From an uncultured Clostridiaceae bacterium (GTDB taxonomy: Bacteria > Bacillota > Clostridia > Lachnospirales > Lachnospiraceae): a stretch of 11,427 nt of DNA. How positions within the stretch are numbered: the stretch's first letter is position 1; the number at the start of each line of letters is the position of its first letter. Location: NCBI GenBank assembly GCA_949841235.1, contig CATKZA010000014.1:1-11427 (forward strand), written 5' to 3'. Under the pieces are notes generated by a model. The model had not been told where the DNA came from and made no database searches. It saw only the letters and a list, made by a program, of their open reading frames with translations. This document shows, one piece after another, positions 1-8,993 of the stretch. The translations under genes and the position numbers were made by a program.

Positions 1-231
1 ACTGCGTCAGATTCTCTGGAATATTATGGAAAGCTAGGGGATCTGGAGCGAGAGGCGGGGGAGGGATTCTTTCGGACCCATCGGGGATATCTGGTAAATC
101 TGCGGCATGTGACCAAGTATGATGTGTCGAATGTGTATATGGGGGAGAGGGCGGCGATTTTGTCAAAGGCCAAATACCCTGATTTTGTGAAGGCTCTTTT
201 GAGGCATGCCGGAAAAGGTGATAGGGGATGA
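1..231 (+). CDS. LytTR-type response regulator, C-terminal part (5' end outside window)
   Basis: The open frame enters at base 1 and stops at TGA 229-231, giving the last 76 residues. They read as the end of a LytTR DNA-binding domain: a Phe-Phe-Arg-Thr-His-Arg-Gly-Tyr-Leu-Val-Asn-Leu segment at about residues 23-34 matches the conserved FxRxHRSYLVN strand of AgrA/LytR-type regulators, and the tail is a short basic helix. Regulators of this family normally carry an N-terminal receiver domain phosphorylated by a GHKL kinase and bind paired direct repeats near promoters; the receiver would lie upstream of the window and is not seen. The kinase gene begins 16 bases after this stop, so the two are almost certainly co-transcribed. 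The family call is firm; the regulated process cannot be read from this fragment. A target candidate is the FlxA-like gene, because of direct repeats at 1656-1685. Confidence 0.9.
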   Translation, partial: TASDSLEYYGKLGDLEREAGEGFFRTHRGYLVNLRHVTKYDVSNVYMGERAAILSKAKYPDFVKALLRHAGKGDRG

Positions 232-247
232 ATGGGGGAAAGCATCA

Positions 248-1627
248 ATGGATATGGATTTCTATTATGATTTGATTACGGAAGCGGCATCTTATATCAA
301 AATATTGCTCACTGCAATCAATCTTGCATTTCTGCTGGGGCCTTATGTGAATAGAAAGCGTGATGCCTATGTGGGGGCAATGATTTATGGCATGGCGGTA
401 GCCATTCTATATGGGATTCCCTGGGAGATGAAATTTTGGATGGTATATTGCTTGGGTGCAGCGCTATCTTTCCTGTATCTTATGGGAATGGACAAGAGGA
501 ATGGAAAGCAGAAGATTTTTTTGCTGCTATCTTTTTTTGTCTTGGAGTATCTCACCCATTCCATCGTGATTGAGGAGATGCATTTGATTGTTCAAAAGAC
601 CGATGTTATGGAATTTTCTGCCAGCAGCATGGGGGCATCCATTGCCACACTTGTTTTGAGTGAGGTGGGATGGGTTGTCCAGAGATTTTTGTTCTTGCAT
701 GTCAGTTTGAGGATTTTCCATCGAGTGTATAAGAGGAAGCGGGACAATATTTCTGTGGGGGAACTGGTCTGCATGGCGATCCCTCAGATCATGGTGCTTT
801 TTTTCAAGCCTGTGGAATCCATGTATTATGATTTGTATATGCATTGCATGAAGGAAGGGCTGATTCAAGAATATATTCCCCCAAACGTCTATACTTGCCT
901 GTTTTCTATTACGGCATATCTGGCAGTGCTGGTGATGGTGGCGTTATTTCAGCGGCTGCGGGAAGGGCAGGAAGAGCTGAGGCAGATCCAGCTGGCGGAC
1001 AGCCAGATGGCGGAGATGAAAGTCCATATGCGGCAGATAGAGGCGCTGTATGAGGATATCCGGGCCATGCGCCATGATATGGGCAATCATATTCAGGCGA
1101 TGGAGCGTTTGATTGGAGAGAATCATGGGACAGAGGCATCTTCCTATTTGAGGCGTCTGAAGAAGGAGTGGAGTCAGGCGGTGCCGGATATCAAGACGGG
1201 AAATCCTGTGACGGATGTCATGATCAGGGAGAAGAAGGACGAGGCTAAGAGGCGGCAGATTTCCTTCCAATGCGATTTTCATTTTCCGGAAAAGACAAAT
1301 GTGGATGCCTTTGATGTGGGGGTGATACTGAGCAATGCCTTGAATAACTGCCTGGAATCTGTCAATGGGGAACATCCCTGGATCAGAATCTCTTCTAGCA
1401 GGACAAATCAGTTATTTTTGATTACGGTAAAAAACAGTTACGTGGGGGATTTGGATTGGGATAGGGAACGGGGCGTCCCCCTGTCGAAGAAAGAAGGAGA
1501 GGCACACGGAATAGGCATGGCAAATATTCAGAGGGTAGCCAGGTCCTATCTGGGAGACATGTTATTTGAACAGGATGAGAATAGCGTCACCCTGCAGGTG
1601 ATGCTTCAGGTAGAAGATGCCGAGTGA
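248..1627 (+). CDS. GHKL-family sensor histidine kinase (AgrC/LytS-like partner of the LytTR regulator)
   Basis: This is a 459-residue membrane sensor kinase that should phosphorylate the adjacent LytTR regulator. About seven hydrophobic segments fill residues 15-235 (roughly 15-33, 41-59, 62-80, 90-108, 128-155, 173-190, 217-235), with no large extracellular domain, as in AgrC-like peptide or small-molecule sensors. A helical linker follows. The phospho-acceptor motif is Arg-His-Asp-Met-Gly-Asn-His with His276. The ATPase domain has an N-box, Asn-Ala-Leu-Asn-Asn-Cys-Leu-Glu, at 363-370 and a G-box, His-Gly-Ile-Gly-Met-Ala-Asn, at 420-426, typical of the HATPase_c_5/GHKL class. I chose ATG 248 because GGGGGAA (234-240) lies 7 bases upstream. 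An in-frame ATG at 206 would overlap the regulator gene by 26 bases and add 14 hydrophilic residues, but its only GAGG is one base away. The inducing signal is unknown. Confidence 0.9.
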   Translation: MDMDFYYDLITEAASYIKILLTAINLAFLLGPYVNRKRDAYVGAMIYGMAVAILYGIPWEMKFWMVYCLGAALSFLYLMGMDKRNGKQKIFLLLSFFVLEYLTHSIVIEEMHLIVQKTDVMEFSASSMGASIATLVLSEVGWVVQRFLFLHVSLRIFHRVYKRKRDNISVGELVCMAIPQIMVLFFKPVESMYYDLYMHCMKEGLIQEYIPPNVYTCLFSITAYLAVLVMVALFQRLREGQEELRQIQLADSQMAEMKVHMRQIEALYEDIRAMRHDMGNHIQAMERLIGENHGTEASSYLRRLKKEWSQAVPDIKTGNPVTDVMIREKKDEAKRRQISFQCDFHFPEKTNVDAFDVGVILSNALNNCLESVNGEHPWIRISSSRTNQLFLITVKNSYVGDLDWDRERGVPLSKKEGEAHGIGMANIQRVARSYLGDMLFEQDENSVTLQVMLQVEDAE

Positions 1628-1655
1628 TCCCTTGGCTCGCCATGAATAAGAATGC

Positions 1656-1685
1656 TTCACAACATAAAAAGGGCGGTTCACAACA
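1656..1685. promoter_or_regulatory. Paired 9-bp direct repeats, candidate LytTR regulator site
   Basis: TTCACAACA occurs identically at 1656-1664 and 1677-1685, so the copies start 21 bp apart, about two helical turns. LytTR regulators such as AgrA and ComE bind two direct 9-bp repeats with this spacing just upstream of a promoter. On the reverse strand each copy contains the GTT core of the LytTR consensus, but the flanking positions match only partly. The repeats end 6 bases before a possible -35 at 1692. Assignment to the neighbouring regulator is inference. Confidence 0.5.
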
Positions 1686-1691
1686 AATCCC

Positions 1692-1720
1692 TTGCTGTCC
1701 GGTGTGATTCTGACGATAAG
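1692..1720 (+). promoter_or_regulatory. Possible promoter for the FlxA-like gene
   Basis: TTGCTG (1692-1697) and GATAAG (1715-1720) are separated by 17 bp; each matches four of six consensus bases. A weak promoter of this kind directly downstream of the paired repeats would suit an activator-dependent start. A 7-bp hairpin (GGTTGCC 1731-1737 with GGCAACC 1744-1750, 6-base loop) would lie in the resulting 5' leader. Read by eye only. Confidence 0.35.
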
Positions 1721-1790
1721 AATATTGGAAGGTTGCCGGGAATGGCAACCATGAACCATAAAAAAGCGTTACAGTAATGGAGGGATGGAT

Positions 1791-2492
1791 ATGCAGGTAA
1801 ATAGCGTGAATGGAACAGGCAGTGAGAGTGGAGTTTCTCCAGGGGGCGGCGTGGATTCCTACAGCAAGGGCATCATGAAAGAGATTGAAAATATCCGGCA
1901 GCAGATGCAGGAATTGTCCCAGAATGATTCCATGAGCATGGAAGAGAAGATGAAGAAGAAACAGCAGATGCAGCAGCGGATCAATGAATTAAATAATGAA
2001 CTGCGCAAGCATCAGATCGAGCAGCGCAAGCAGAAGCAGGAATCCGGTGCTGCGAAAAATGAAATGTCATCGGAATCTGCGGATAAGCCTTCCCATGGAA
2101 CTTCCAATGGAGATTCCAACAGTCTTTCTGCCAGCAATATGCAGGCTGTCATATCGGCCGATGCATCCATGGAAATTTCCAAGGCCGGGCGCAGGGCTGC
2201 CAGCGGACTGAAAGCCACGGCCAAGATTCTCAAGGGCGAAATCAGCGCCGATGGGGGACGAGGAAACATGGAGGCAAAGCAAAAGCAGTTACAGGAAGTG
2301 GAAGAGAGGGCGGAAAATGCCACGGCCGGCCAGATGAGGCAGATGGCTGAGACGGTTCGCGACATGAAGCAGGATGCGAGACCCGCAGAGGAGACTGAGA
2401 AGGCAGAGCGGGGGGAAGAGAGGGATGCGTCAGCAGATGGAGGCGAAGAACAGCAGCCCCAGCTGCTGAGGAAGGTGGACGTGCTTTTGTAG
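1791..2492 (+). CDS. FlxA-like coiled-coil protein
   Basis: This is a 233-residue hydrophilic protein with no signal peptide and no membrane segment. Residues about 28-83 form a Gln/Glu/Lys/Met-rich helix built like FlxA-family proteins: an Ile-Glu-Asn-Ile-Arg-Gln-Gln start, a break at Ser-Met-Ser-Met-Glu-Glu-Lys, then a second Gln-rich helix. A Ser/Asn/Gly-rich linker (about 86-125) and a second charged helical segment (about 160-215) follow. The protein has no Cys, Trp or Phe and only one Tyr, as in flagellar-secreted or intrinsically extended proteins. FlxA is known in enterobacteria as a flagellar-regulon gene of unclear role. I chose ATG 1791 because GGAGGG (1779-1784) is 6 bases upstream; ATG 1785 would abut that ribosome site. 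The paired repeats upstream suggest control by the LytTR system. The family call rests on pattern recognition and the function is unknown. Confidence 0.65.
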   Translation: MQVNSVNGTGSESGVSPGGGVDSYSKGIMKEIENIRQQMQELSQNDSMSMEEKMKKKQQMQQRINELNNELRKHQIEQRKQKQESGAAKNEMSSESADKPSHGTSNGDSNSLSASNMQAVISADASMEISKAGRRAASGLKATAKILKGEISADGGRGNMEAKQKQLQEVEERAENATAGQMRQMAETVRDMKQDARPAEETEKAERGEERDASADGGEEQQPQLLRKVDVLL

Positions 2493-2530
2493 AAAGGTTT
2501 GTTAACTACTTTCATAATCATATTTATGTG

Positions 2531-2556
2531 AAGGCCATGGCTTATGCCGTGGCCTT
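2531..2556 (+). terminator. Stem-loop after the FlxA-like gene, possible terminator
   Basis: An 11-bp stem (AAGGCCATGGC 2531-2541 with GCCGTGGCCTT 2546-2556, one G-U pair, loop TTAT) lies 39 bases after the FlxA-like stop. The 3' side has only three Ts before GCAG, so termination would be inefficient. It may be a weak terminator or an mRNA 3'-end stabiliser. No T-run follows on the other strand either. Confidence 0.45.
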
Positions 2557-2621
2557 TGCAGTATTGAAAAAACCAGAATCTTGTGTGCATGTGCGGCGAT
2601 TGTGTCATTTTCTAGAAAATT

Positions 2622-2637
2622 GCTGTGAATAGTAACA
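2622..2637 (+). repeat. Dispersed intergenic motif GCTGTGRATAGTAACA, copy 1
   Basis: GCTGTGAATAGTAACA is identical to the copy at 8960-8975 and differs by one base from 5590-5605. Here it ends 5 bases before the -35 of the receptor promoter. All three copies are intergenic and in the same orientation. Function unknown. Confidence 0.6.
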
Positions 2638-2642
2638 TTTTA

Positions 2643-2671
2643 TTGCATATTTATACGGTAAAAAGTATAAT
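2643..2671 (+). promoter_or_regulatory. Promoter of the chemotaxis receptor gene
   Basis: TTGCAT (2643-2648) and a perfect TATAAT (2666-2671) are 17 bp apart, an ordinary sigma-A-type promoter. Transcription would start near 2678, leaving a leader of about 140 bases before the receptor start. No sigma-28-type (flagellar) promoter is evident to me here. Confidence 0.6.
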
Positions 2672-2680
2672 GGAATTATC

Positions 2681-2720
2681 ATGATGCTAGGGTCAAAATA
2701 CCTTTTGGCCACGACATCAT
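2681..2720 (+). other. Two-part hairpin in the receptor mRNA leader
   Basis: GGTCAAAA (2691-2698) pairs with TTTTGGCC (2703-2710) around the tetraloop TACC. ATGATG (2681-2686) pairs with CATCAT (2715-2720) below a 4x4 internal loop. There is no T-run, so this is not a terminator. It starts about 3 bases after the predicted transcription start, so it could be a 5' stabiliser or regulatory leader element. I do not recognise a known riboswitch here. Confidence 0.45.
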
Positions 2721-2748
2721 ATCATGTGGTTGCAATAAGCGGAGATAT

Positions 2749-2823
2749 ATGAATGGTTACTGTGAGCGGCAAGACCGTGGATGGAAACGATTTGTTTACT
2801 TTGCGGAAATGGAGAATGTATGA
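2749..2823 (+). CDS. Possible 24-residue leader peptide overlapping the receptor start
   Basis: ATG 2749 is preceded by GGAG (2741-2744) with 4 bases between, and the frame runs 24 codons to TGA 2821-2823. The stop overlaps the receptor start as ATGA (2820-2823), the standard layout for translational coupling. The peptide is hydrophilic and aromatic-rich (several Tyr, Trp and Phe) with no run of a single amino acid that would suggest classical attenuation. It could be a real coupled leader peptide or chance. The hairpin at 2681-2720 lies just upstream. The peptide sequence is not recognised. Confidence 0.35.
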   Translation: MNGYCERQDRGWKRFVYFAEMENV

Positions 2824-4517
2824 AAAAAGACAAAACGGAAAAGCAGGCAGTGGAGTATGGCCAGGCCGCCCGCCTGAAAAAAATCGTCAAGAGGACTGTC
2901 GGCATAGTGGCAACGGGCGTTGTGCTGTTGCTGGCATTCATTGGGTCAAACTTCCTGCTGTCGGCGGTGGAGGCGGAGCAGCTGGAAAATACCATGCTTC
3001 TGAACCAGTACCGCCTGGGTTCCAAGAAACTTACCTCGGAGGTGCGGGCCTATGCCGTCACGGGGAAAAAAGAGCATTATGATGCTTATATGAAAGAACT
3101 GGATCAGGATAAGAACCGCGATATTGCTTGGGAGGGTTTGAAAAAGAATCGCCTCACAAGCGAGGAGTGGGAGTGCATGGAGCATATTGCCGAATTGTCC
3201 AATGGGCTGGTGCCGCTGGAGGAGGAGGCGATGGGATATGCCGATGAGGGAAATACTTCCAGAGCTTCTGCCATAGTTTTCGGGGAAGCATATAATGCCG
3301 CTGTGGAGGAAATCACCACTCTTACAGATGAGAACATTGATGATATTCAGGAGCGGGAGAGCAGGATAAAGAATACAGTAAATATTATCATGATCGTGAG
3401 TGAGATCTTATTTATACTTTCTTTTGCGTACATCGTATTGGAAATCATGCGCACCATCAAATTTGCAAAAGAGGAATTGCTGCGCCCCATTATCCAGGTG
3501 TCTGAACAGATGACCATCCTGGCCCAGGGAAATTTTCATCAGGAAACGGATATGAAAGAGGATGGCAGCGAGGTGGGGAAGATGGTGGCGGCCATTAATT
3601 TCATGAAGAGCAATTACACCAATATGATTCGGGAAATCTCAAACGTACTGGAACAGATGGGACAGGGAAACTACAATGTTGATGTAGTGCAAGAGTATGT
3701 GGGGGAGTTTGAGATCATCAAGGAATCCCTGCTGAAAATCAAGGACGAGACGAAAACCGTGCTCCTTACCATACGGGATACGGCACAGCAGATTGACAGC
3801 GGTTCCGAGCAGCTTGCCCAGGCTTCCGTGGATTTGGCAGAGGGATGTACCGCCCAGGCTTTGGAAGTGACTGACTTGGCAAAAATGGTGGATGTGATGA
3901 CGGAGGGCATGGGAAAGAGCGCAGAGGAGGCCATTTCTACCGTGGAGATTGCAGCGGAAGCGGGCGTGACGCTATCCCAGGGCAATGTCAAGATGCAGGA
4001 ACTGACAAAGGCGATCGGGGAGATTAGCCAGTGTTCTGAGCAAATCCGTTCGATTATAGAAACTATTGAGGATATTGCCGAGCAGACAAACCTGCTGTCC
4101 CTGAATGCGGCGATTGAGGCCGCCAGAGCCGGGGAGGCCGGGAAGGGATTTGCTGTTGTGGCAGAACAGGTGAAAAAATTGGCAGAGGAATCTGCTGCGG
4201 CCGCGGGAGAGACCACCCATTTGATTGAAGCTACGGTTTCCGCAGTGGACAAGGGAATAGAGATTGCTGGCGAGACGGCGGAAAATATGAATCAGGTTAT
4301 GGCCGGGGCGAAGGCGGCCACGGAAAAGATGGATCATGTGGCAAAGATTTTGAGACAGGATGTGGAGGAAATGAATAACATTGACAGCAATATTACCAGG
4401 GTGGCATCCATTGTGGACAACAACTCTGCCACATCCCAGGAGACTGCTGCTGTCAGCGAAGAGCAGTCGGCTCAGGTGGCCACCATGGTGCAGATGATGG
4501 AGCGGTTTGAATTTTAA
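2820..4517 (+). CDS. Methyl-accepting chemotaxis protein
   Basis: This is a 565-residue transmembrane chemoreceptor that should signal through CheW/CheA to the flagellar motor. Order: cytoplasmic basic N-terminus; TM1 about 26-48; an all-helical extracellular sensor domain of about 135 residues (four-helix-bundle type, with a Val-Arg-Ala-Tyr-Ala-Val-Thr-Gly-Lys segment after TM1); TM2 about 186-208; a HAMP domain about 220-270 with a second HAMP-like repeat after it; then the cytoplasmic signalling coiled coil. The hairpin tip is unmistakable: [19 protein letters not shown] begins near residue 421. There is no C-terminal CheR/CheB pentapeptide; the protein ends Arg-Phe-Glu-Phe. ATG 2820 has GGAG (2811-2814) 5 bases upstream; an in-frame ATG at 2781 lacks a comparable site. 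The ligand is unknown; a link to the neighbouring galactoside genes is only positional. Confidence 0.95.
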   Translation: MKKDKTEKQAVEYGQAARLKKIVKRTVGIVATGVVLLLAFIGSNFLLSAVEAEQLENTMLLNQYRLGSKKLTSEVRAYAVTGKKEHYDAYMKELDQDKNRDIAWEGLKKNRLTSEEWECMEHIAELSNGLVPLEEEAMGYADEGNTSRASAIVFGEAYNAAVEEITTLTDENIDDIQERESRIKNTVNIIMIVSEILFILSFAYIVLEIMRTIKFAKEELLRPIIQVSEQMTILAQGNFHQETDMKEDGSEVGKMVAAINFMKSNYTNMIREISNVLEQMGQGNYNVDVVQEYVGEFEIIKESLLKIKDETKTVLLTIRDTAQQIDSGSEQLAQASVDLAEGCTAQALEVTDLAKMVDVMTEGMGKSAEEAISTVEIAAEAGVTLSQGNVKMQELTKAIGEISQCSEQIRSIIETIEDIAEQTNLLSLNAAIEAARAGEAGKGFAVVAEQVKKLAEESAAAAGETTHLIEATVSAVDKGIEIAGETAENMNQVMAGAKAATEKMDHVAKILRQDVEEMNNIDSNITRVASIVDNNSATSQETAAVSEEQSAQVATMVQMMERFEF

Positions 4518-4590
4518 ATATTGTCAGGCAGAGATGTCATCCCATGAGCGGATGAAGGGCTGGCAATGGCAGGGATGGGATTGTGAACAT

Positions 4591-4624
4591 AAAAGCAGGA
4601 GGTGTCAATCTCCTGCTTTTTCTC
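4591..4624. terminator. Bidirectional intrinsic terminator between the receptor and AraC genes
   Basis: AAAAGCAGGAG (4591-4601) pairs perfectly with CTCCTGCTTTT (4610-4620), loop of 8 bases, flanked by As on the left and TTTTTCT on the right, so it works in both directions for the convergent genes. The stop codon of the minus-strand AraC gene (4607-4605) lies in the loop, and its last codons form one arm of the stem. Confidence 0.85.
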
Positions 4625-5462
4625 TGCGGTACTCTCTGGGGGACAATCCCGTCTGCTTTTTAAAGAGGCGGCTGAAATACAGGGGATTGTCGTAGCCAAC
4701 GATGGAGGATATTTCTGATATGGTATCTTCTGTGGTTTCCAGCAGGTTTTGGGCGTTGGCGATTCGGACGCTGAGGATATAGTTCAGGGGAGTGATTCCG
4801 TTGTATTGCTTGAAATTCCGAATAAACCAGCTGGTACTCATGTTTCTGGAGGCGGCATAGTCTTCTATGCTGATGTCTGTCTGGTAGTGTTCGTTGAAAT
4901 AATTGGTTGCCCGCTCGATTTCATTTTGCACGTAGTTATTTTTCATCTTTTCTTCCCCGGAATATCGGTGGGTGAGAAGGAGAATCTGATGCAGAAGCAT
5001 GGTCAGAAGCTGTTCATAATTCGGCTTGCGCAGCTGGAGTTCCTGGATCATCGTGCGAAACAGCCTCTGGTATACGGGGGAAGTGCCGGAATACAGCACA
5101 TGGTCCTTGGCGGGGAAATGATATTTTTTCAGCAGCTGCTTCACATGGCTTCCGGTAAAATGCACCCAGTATACTTCCGTCTGGTCTTCCGCATAGTAGA
5201 TATATCGCTGCATCTCTCTGGGGCGGTACAGAACCATATGCCCGGCGGTGACGATGGTCTCCTCGTCCTTCTTGAAGTAAAAGTGTGCTTTTCCCGCCGC
5301 AATATACAGCAGCTGATAGTCGATTCTCCCCTTGGGGCGGTAGGTGGGGAGGCGGGGGCGGGTAAATAGGCGGTAGGTTCCGCAGCTTTCCACGATGAGG
5401 GGTCTGCTCTTGTCCATAAAATCAATGAGGGAGTTATTCAGGTATCCGGAGTTTACATACAT
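4605..5462 (-). CDS. AraC-family transcriptional regulator of the galactoside genes
   Basis: This is a 285-residue AraC/XylS-type regulator. Residues about 25-150 form a cupin-like sugar-sensing and dimerisation domain (Gln-Leu-Leu-Tyr-Ile-Ala-Ala-Gly-Lys, then a Val-Leu-Tyr-Arg-Pro strand). Residues about 185-285 carry two helix-turn-helix motifs, ending in the signature Gly-Tyr-Asp-Asn-Pro-Leu-Tyr-Phe-Ser-Arg-Leu-Phe-Lys-Lys followed by Gly-Leu-Ser-Pro-Arg-Glu-Tyr-Arg. It is divergent from lacZ, the usual layout for a local activator that responds to the substrate and binds the shared intergenic region. I chose the ATG at 5462 because AAAGGA precedes it by 9 bases on the minus strand; an in-frame ATG at 5522 would add 20 residues but has GGAG only one base away. 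Its inducer is inferred from the neighbours. Its own promoter was not convincingly found. Confidence 0.9.
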   Translation of the reverse strand: MYVNSGYLNNSLIDFMDKSRPLIVESCGTYRLFTRPRLPTYRPKGRIDYQLLYIAAGKAHFYFKKDEETIVTAGHMVLYRPREMQRYIYYAEDQTEVYWVHFTGSHVKQLLKKYHFPAKDHVLYSGTSPVYQRLFRTMIQELQLRKPNYEQLLTMLLHQILLLTHRYSGEEKMKNNYVQNEIERATNYFNEHYQTDISIEDYAASRNMSTSWFIRNFKQYNGITPLNYILSVRIANAQNLLETTEDTISEISSIVGYDNPLYFSRLFKKQTGLSPREYRREKAGD

Positions 5463-5526
5463 GCGGTCACGTCCTTTCTGGGGGAATGTCTGGTACCCAT
5501 GCCAGTTTTTTTCATGCTCCAAAGCA

Positions 5527-5539
5527 ATGCTCTGAGCAT
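5527..5539. promoter_or_regulatory. Small perfect palindrome upstream of the AraC gene
   Basis: ATGCTC-T-GAGCAT is a 6+1+6 perfect palindrome located 65 bases before the preferred AraC start. It could be a protein site in the AraC leader or promoter, or chance. Nothing else supports it. Confidence 0.25.
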
Positions 5540-5589
5540 GCCGGAATCGTATGGATTAGCACAAGGATTCTGGCTTTTTTCCGGCTATG

Positions 5590-5605
5590 GCTGTGGATAG
5601 TAACA
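5590..5605 (+). repeat. Dispersed intergenic motif GCTGTGRATAGTAACA, copy 2
   Basis: GCTGTGGATAGTAACA differs at one base from the copies at 2622-2637 and 8960-8975. It lies 38 bases upstream of the lacZ-leader -35 element, in the AraC/lacZ divergent region. Same orientation as the other two copies relative to the downstream plus-strand gene. Confidence 0.6.
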
Positions 5606-5613
5606 TCGTATCA

Positions 5614-5636
5614 TTTTGTGCATGTTTTGTCCAATG
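5614..5636. promoter_or_regulatory. Tandem TTTTGT-ATG repeats, candidate AraC-family operator
   Basis: TTTTGTGCATG (5614-5624) is followed directly by TTTTGTCCAATG (5625-5636), near-identical direct repeats about one helical turn apart, ending 7 bases before the predicted -35. Activators of the AraC family typically contact direct half-sites abutting the -35, so the position is right. The sequence evidence alone is modest. Confidence 0.35.
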
Positions 5637-5637
5637 C

Positions 5638-5649
5638 TGTCCATGGACA
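5638..5649. promoter_or_regulatory. Perfect palindrome overlapping the -35 element
   Basis: TGTCCATGGACA is a perfect 12-bp palindrome whose right half is the proposed -35 (TGGACA, 5644-5649). A dimeric protein bound here would block RNA polymerase, so it is a candidate operator. No known regulator consensus was recognised. Confidence 0.35.
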
Positions 5650-5673
5650 TTTTTTGCGGATGCAGGGTATAAT
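5644..5673 (+). promoter_or_regulatory. Promoter of the lacZ leader
   Basis: TGGACA (5644-5649, five of six consensus bases) and a perfect TATAAT (5668-5673) are 18 bp apart. Transcription should start near 5680, about 177 bases upstream of the lacZ start. This is the only good plus-strand promoter I see in the divergent region. Confidence 0.65.
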
Positions 5674-5690
5674 ATGCATACAAGAAAAGT

Positions 5691-5726
5691 TATAGTAAAC
5701 GACAAAATAATTTATCGTTTACTATA
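5691..5726. repeat. 12-bp perfect inverted repeat (TATAGTAAACGA / TCGTTTACTATA)
   Basis: The arms 5691-5702 and 5715-5726 are perfect complements around an AT-rich 12-base centre that itself has partial symmetry. It lies just after the predicted transcription start. As DNA it would be an excellent operator for a dimeric repressor; as RNA it forms a stable first hairpin. The two readings cannot be separated from sequence. Confidence 0.7.
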
Positions 5727-5781
5727 GTAATCGAAAATTACATAGGATTATTTGTGCTGAGAACGTCACAAATAGCCCTGA

Positions 5782-8922
<3,141 letters not shown>

Positions 8923-8959
8923 TTGTTATTATTTAATGCATAATGATTTGGTCTGAACG

Positions 8960-8975
8960 GCTGTGAATAGTAACA
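8960..8975 (+). repeat. Dispersed intergenic motif GCTGTGRATAGTAACA, copy 3
   Basis: GCTGTGAATAGTAACA is identical to 2622-2637. Here it sits between lacZ and the symporter gene, ending 5 bases before the symporter ribosome site GGAGG (8981-8985). No promoter hexamers are evident downstream of it, so it is not simply a promoter part. Confidence 0.6.
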
Positions 8976-8993
8976 CTTGTGGAGGTATTGCTT

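Noticed and set aside
206..247. Upstream in-frame ATG of the sensor kinase that would overlap the LytTR gene
   Set aside because: Its only purine-rich site is one base from the ATG, whereas ATG 248 has GGGGGAA at a 7-base distance; the extra 14 residues are hydrophilic and not needed for the first membrane segment.
2681..2740. Cyclic-di-GMP or other known riboswitch in the chemoreceptor leader
   Set aside because: The hairpin lacks the conserved core sequences of the c-di-GMP classes that I know, and there is no terminator or sequestered ribosome site next to it.
4749..5369. 206-codon plus-strand frame inside the AraC gene
   Set aside because: The minus-strand AraC protein has clear helix-turn-helix motifs over this whole span, and the plus-strand translation shows no domain.
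5691..5726. Mobile-element terminal repeat or catabolite-repression (cre) site
   Set aside because: There is no transposase, target duplication or second element end nearby, and the arms do not fit the TGNAANCG pattern of cre sites closely enough.
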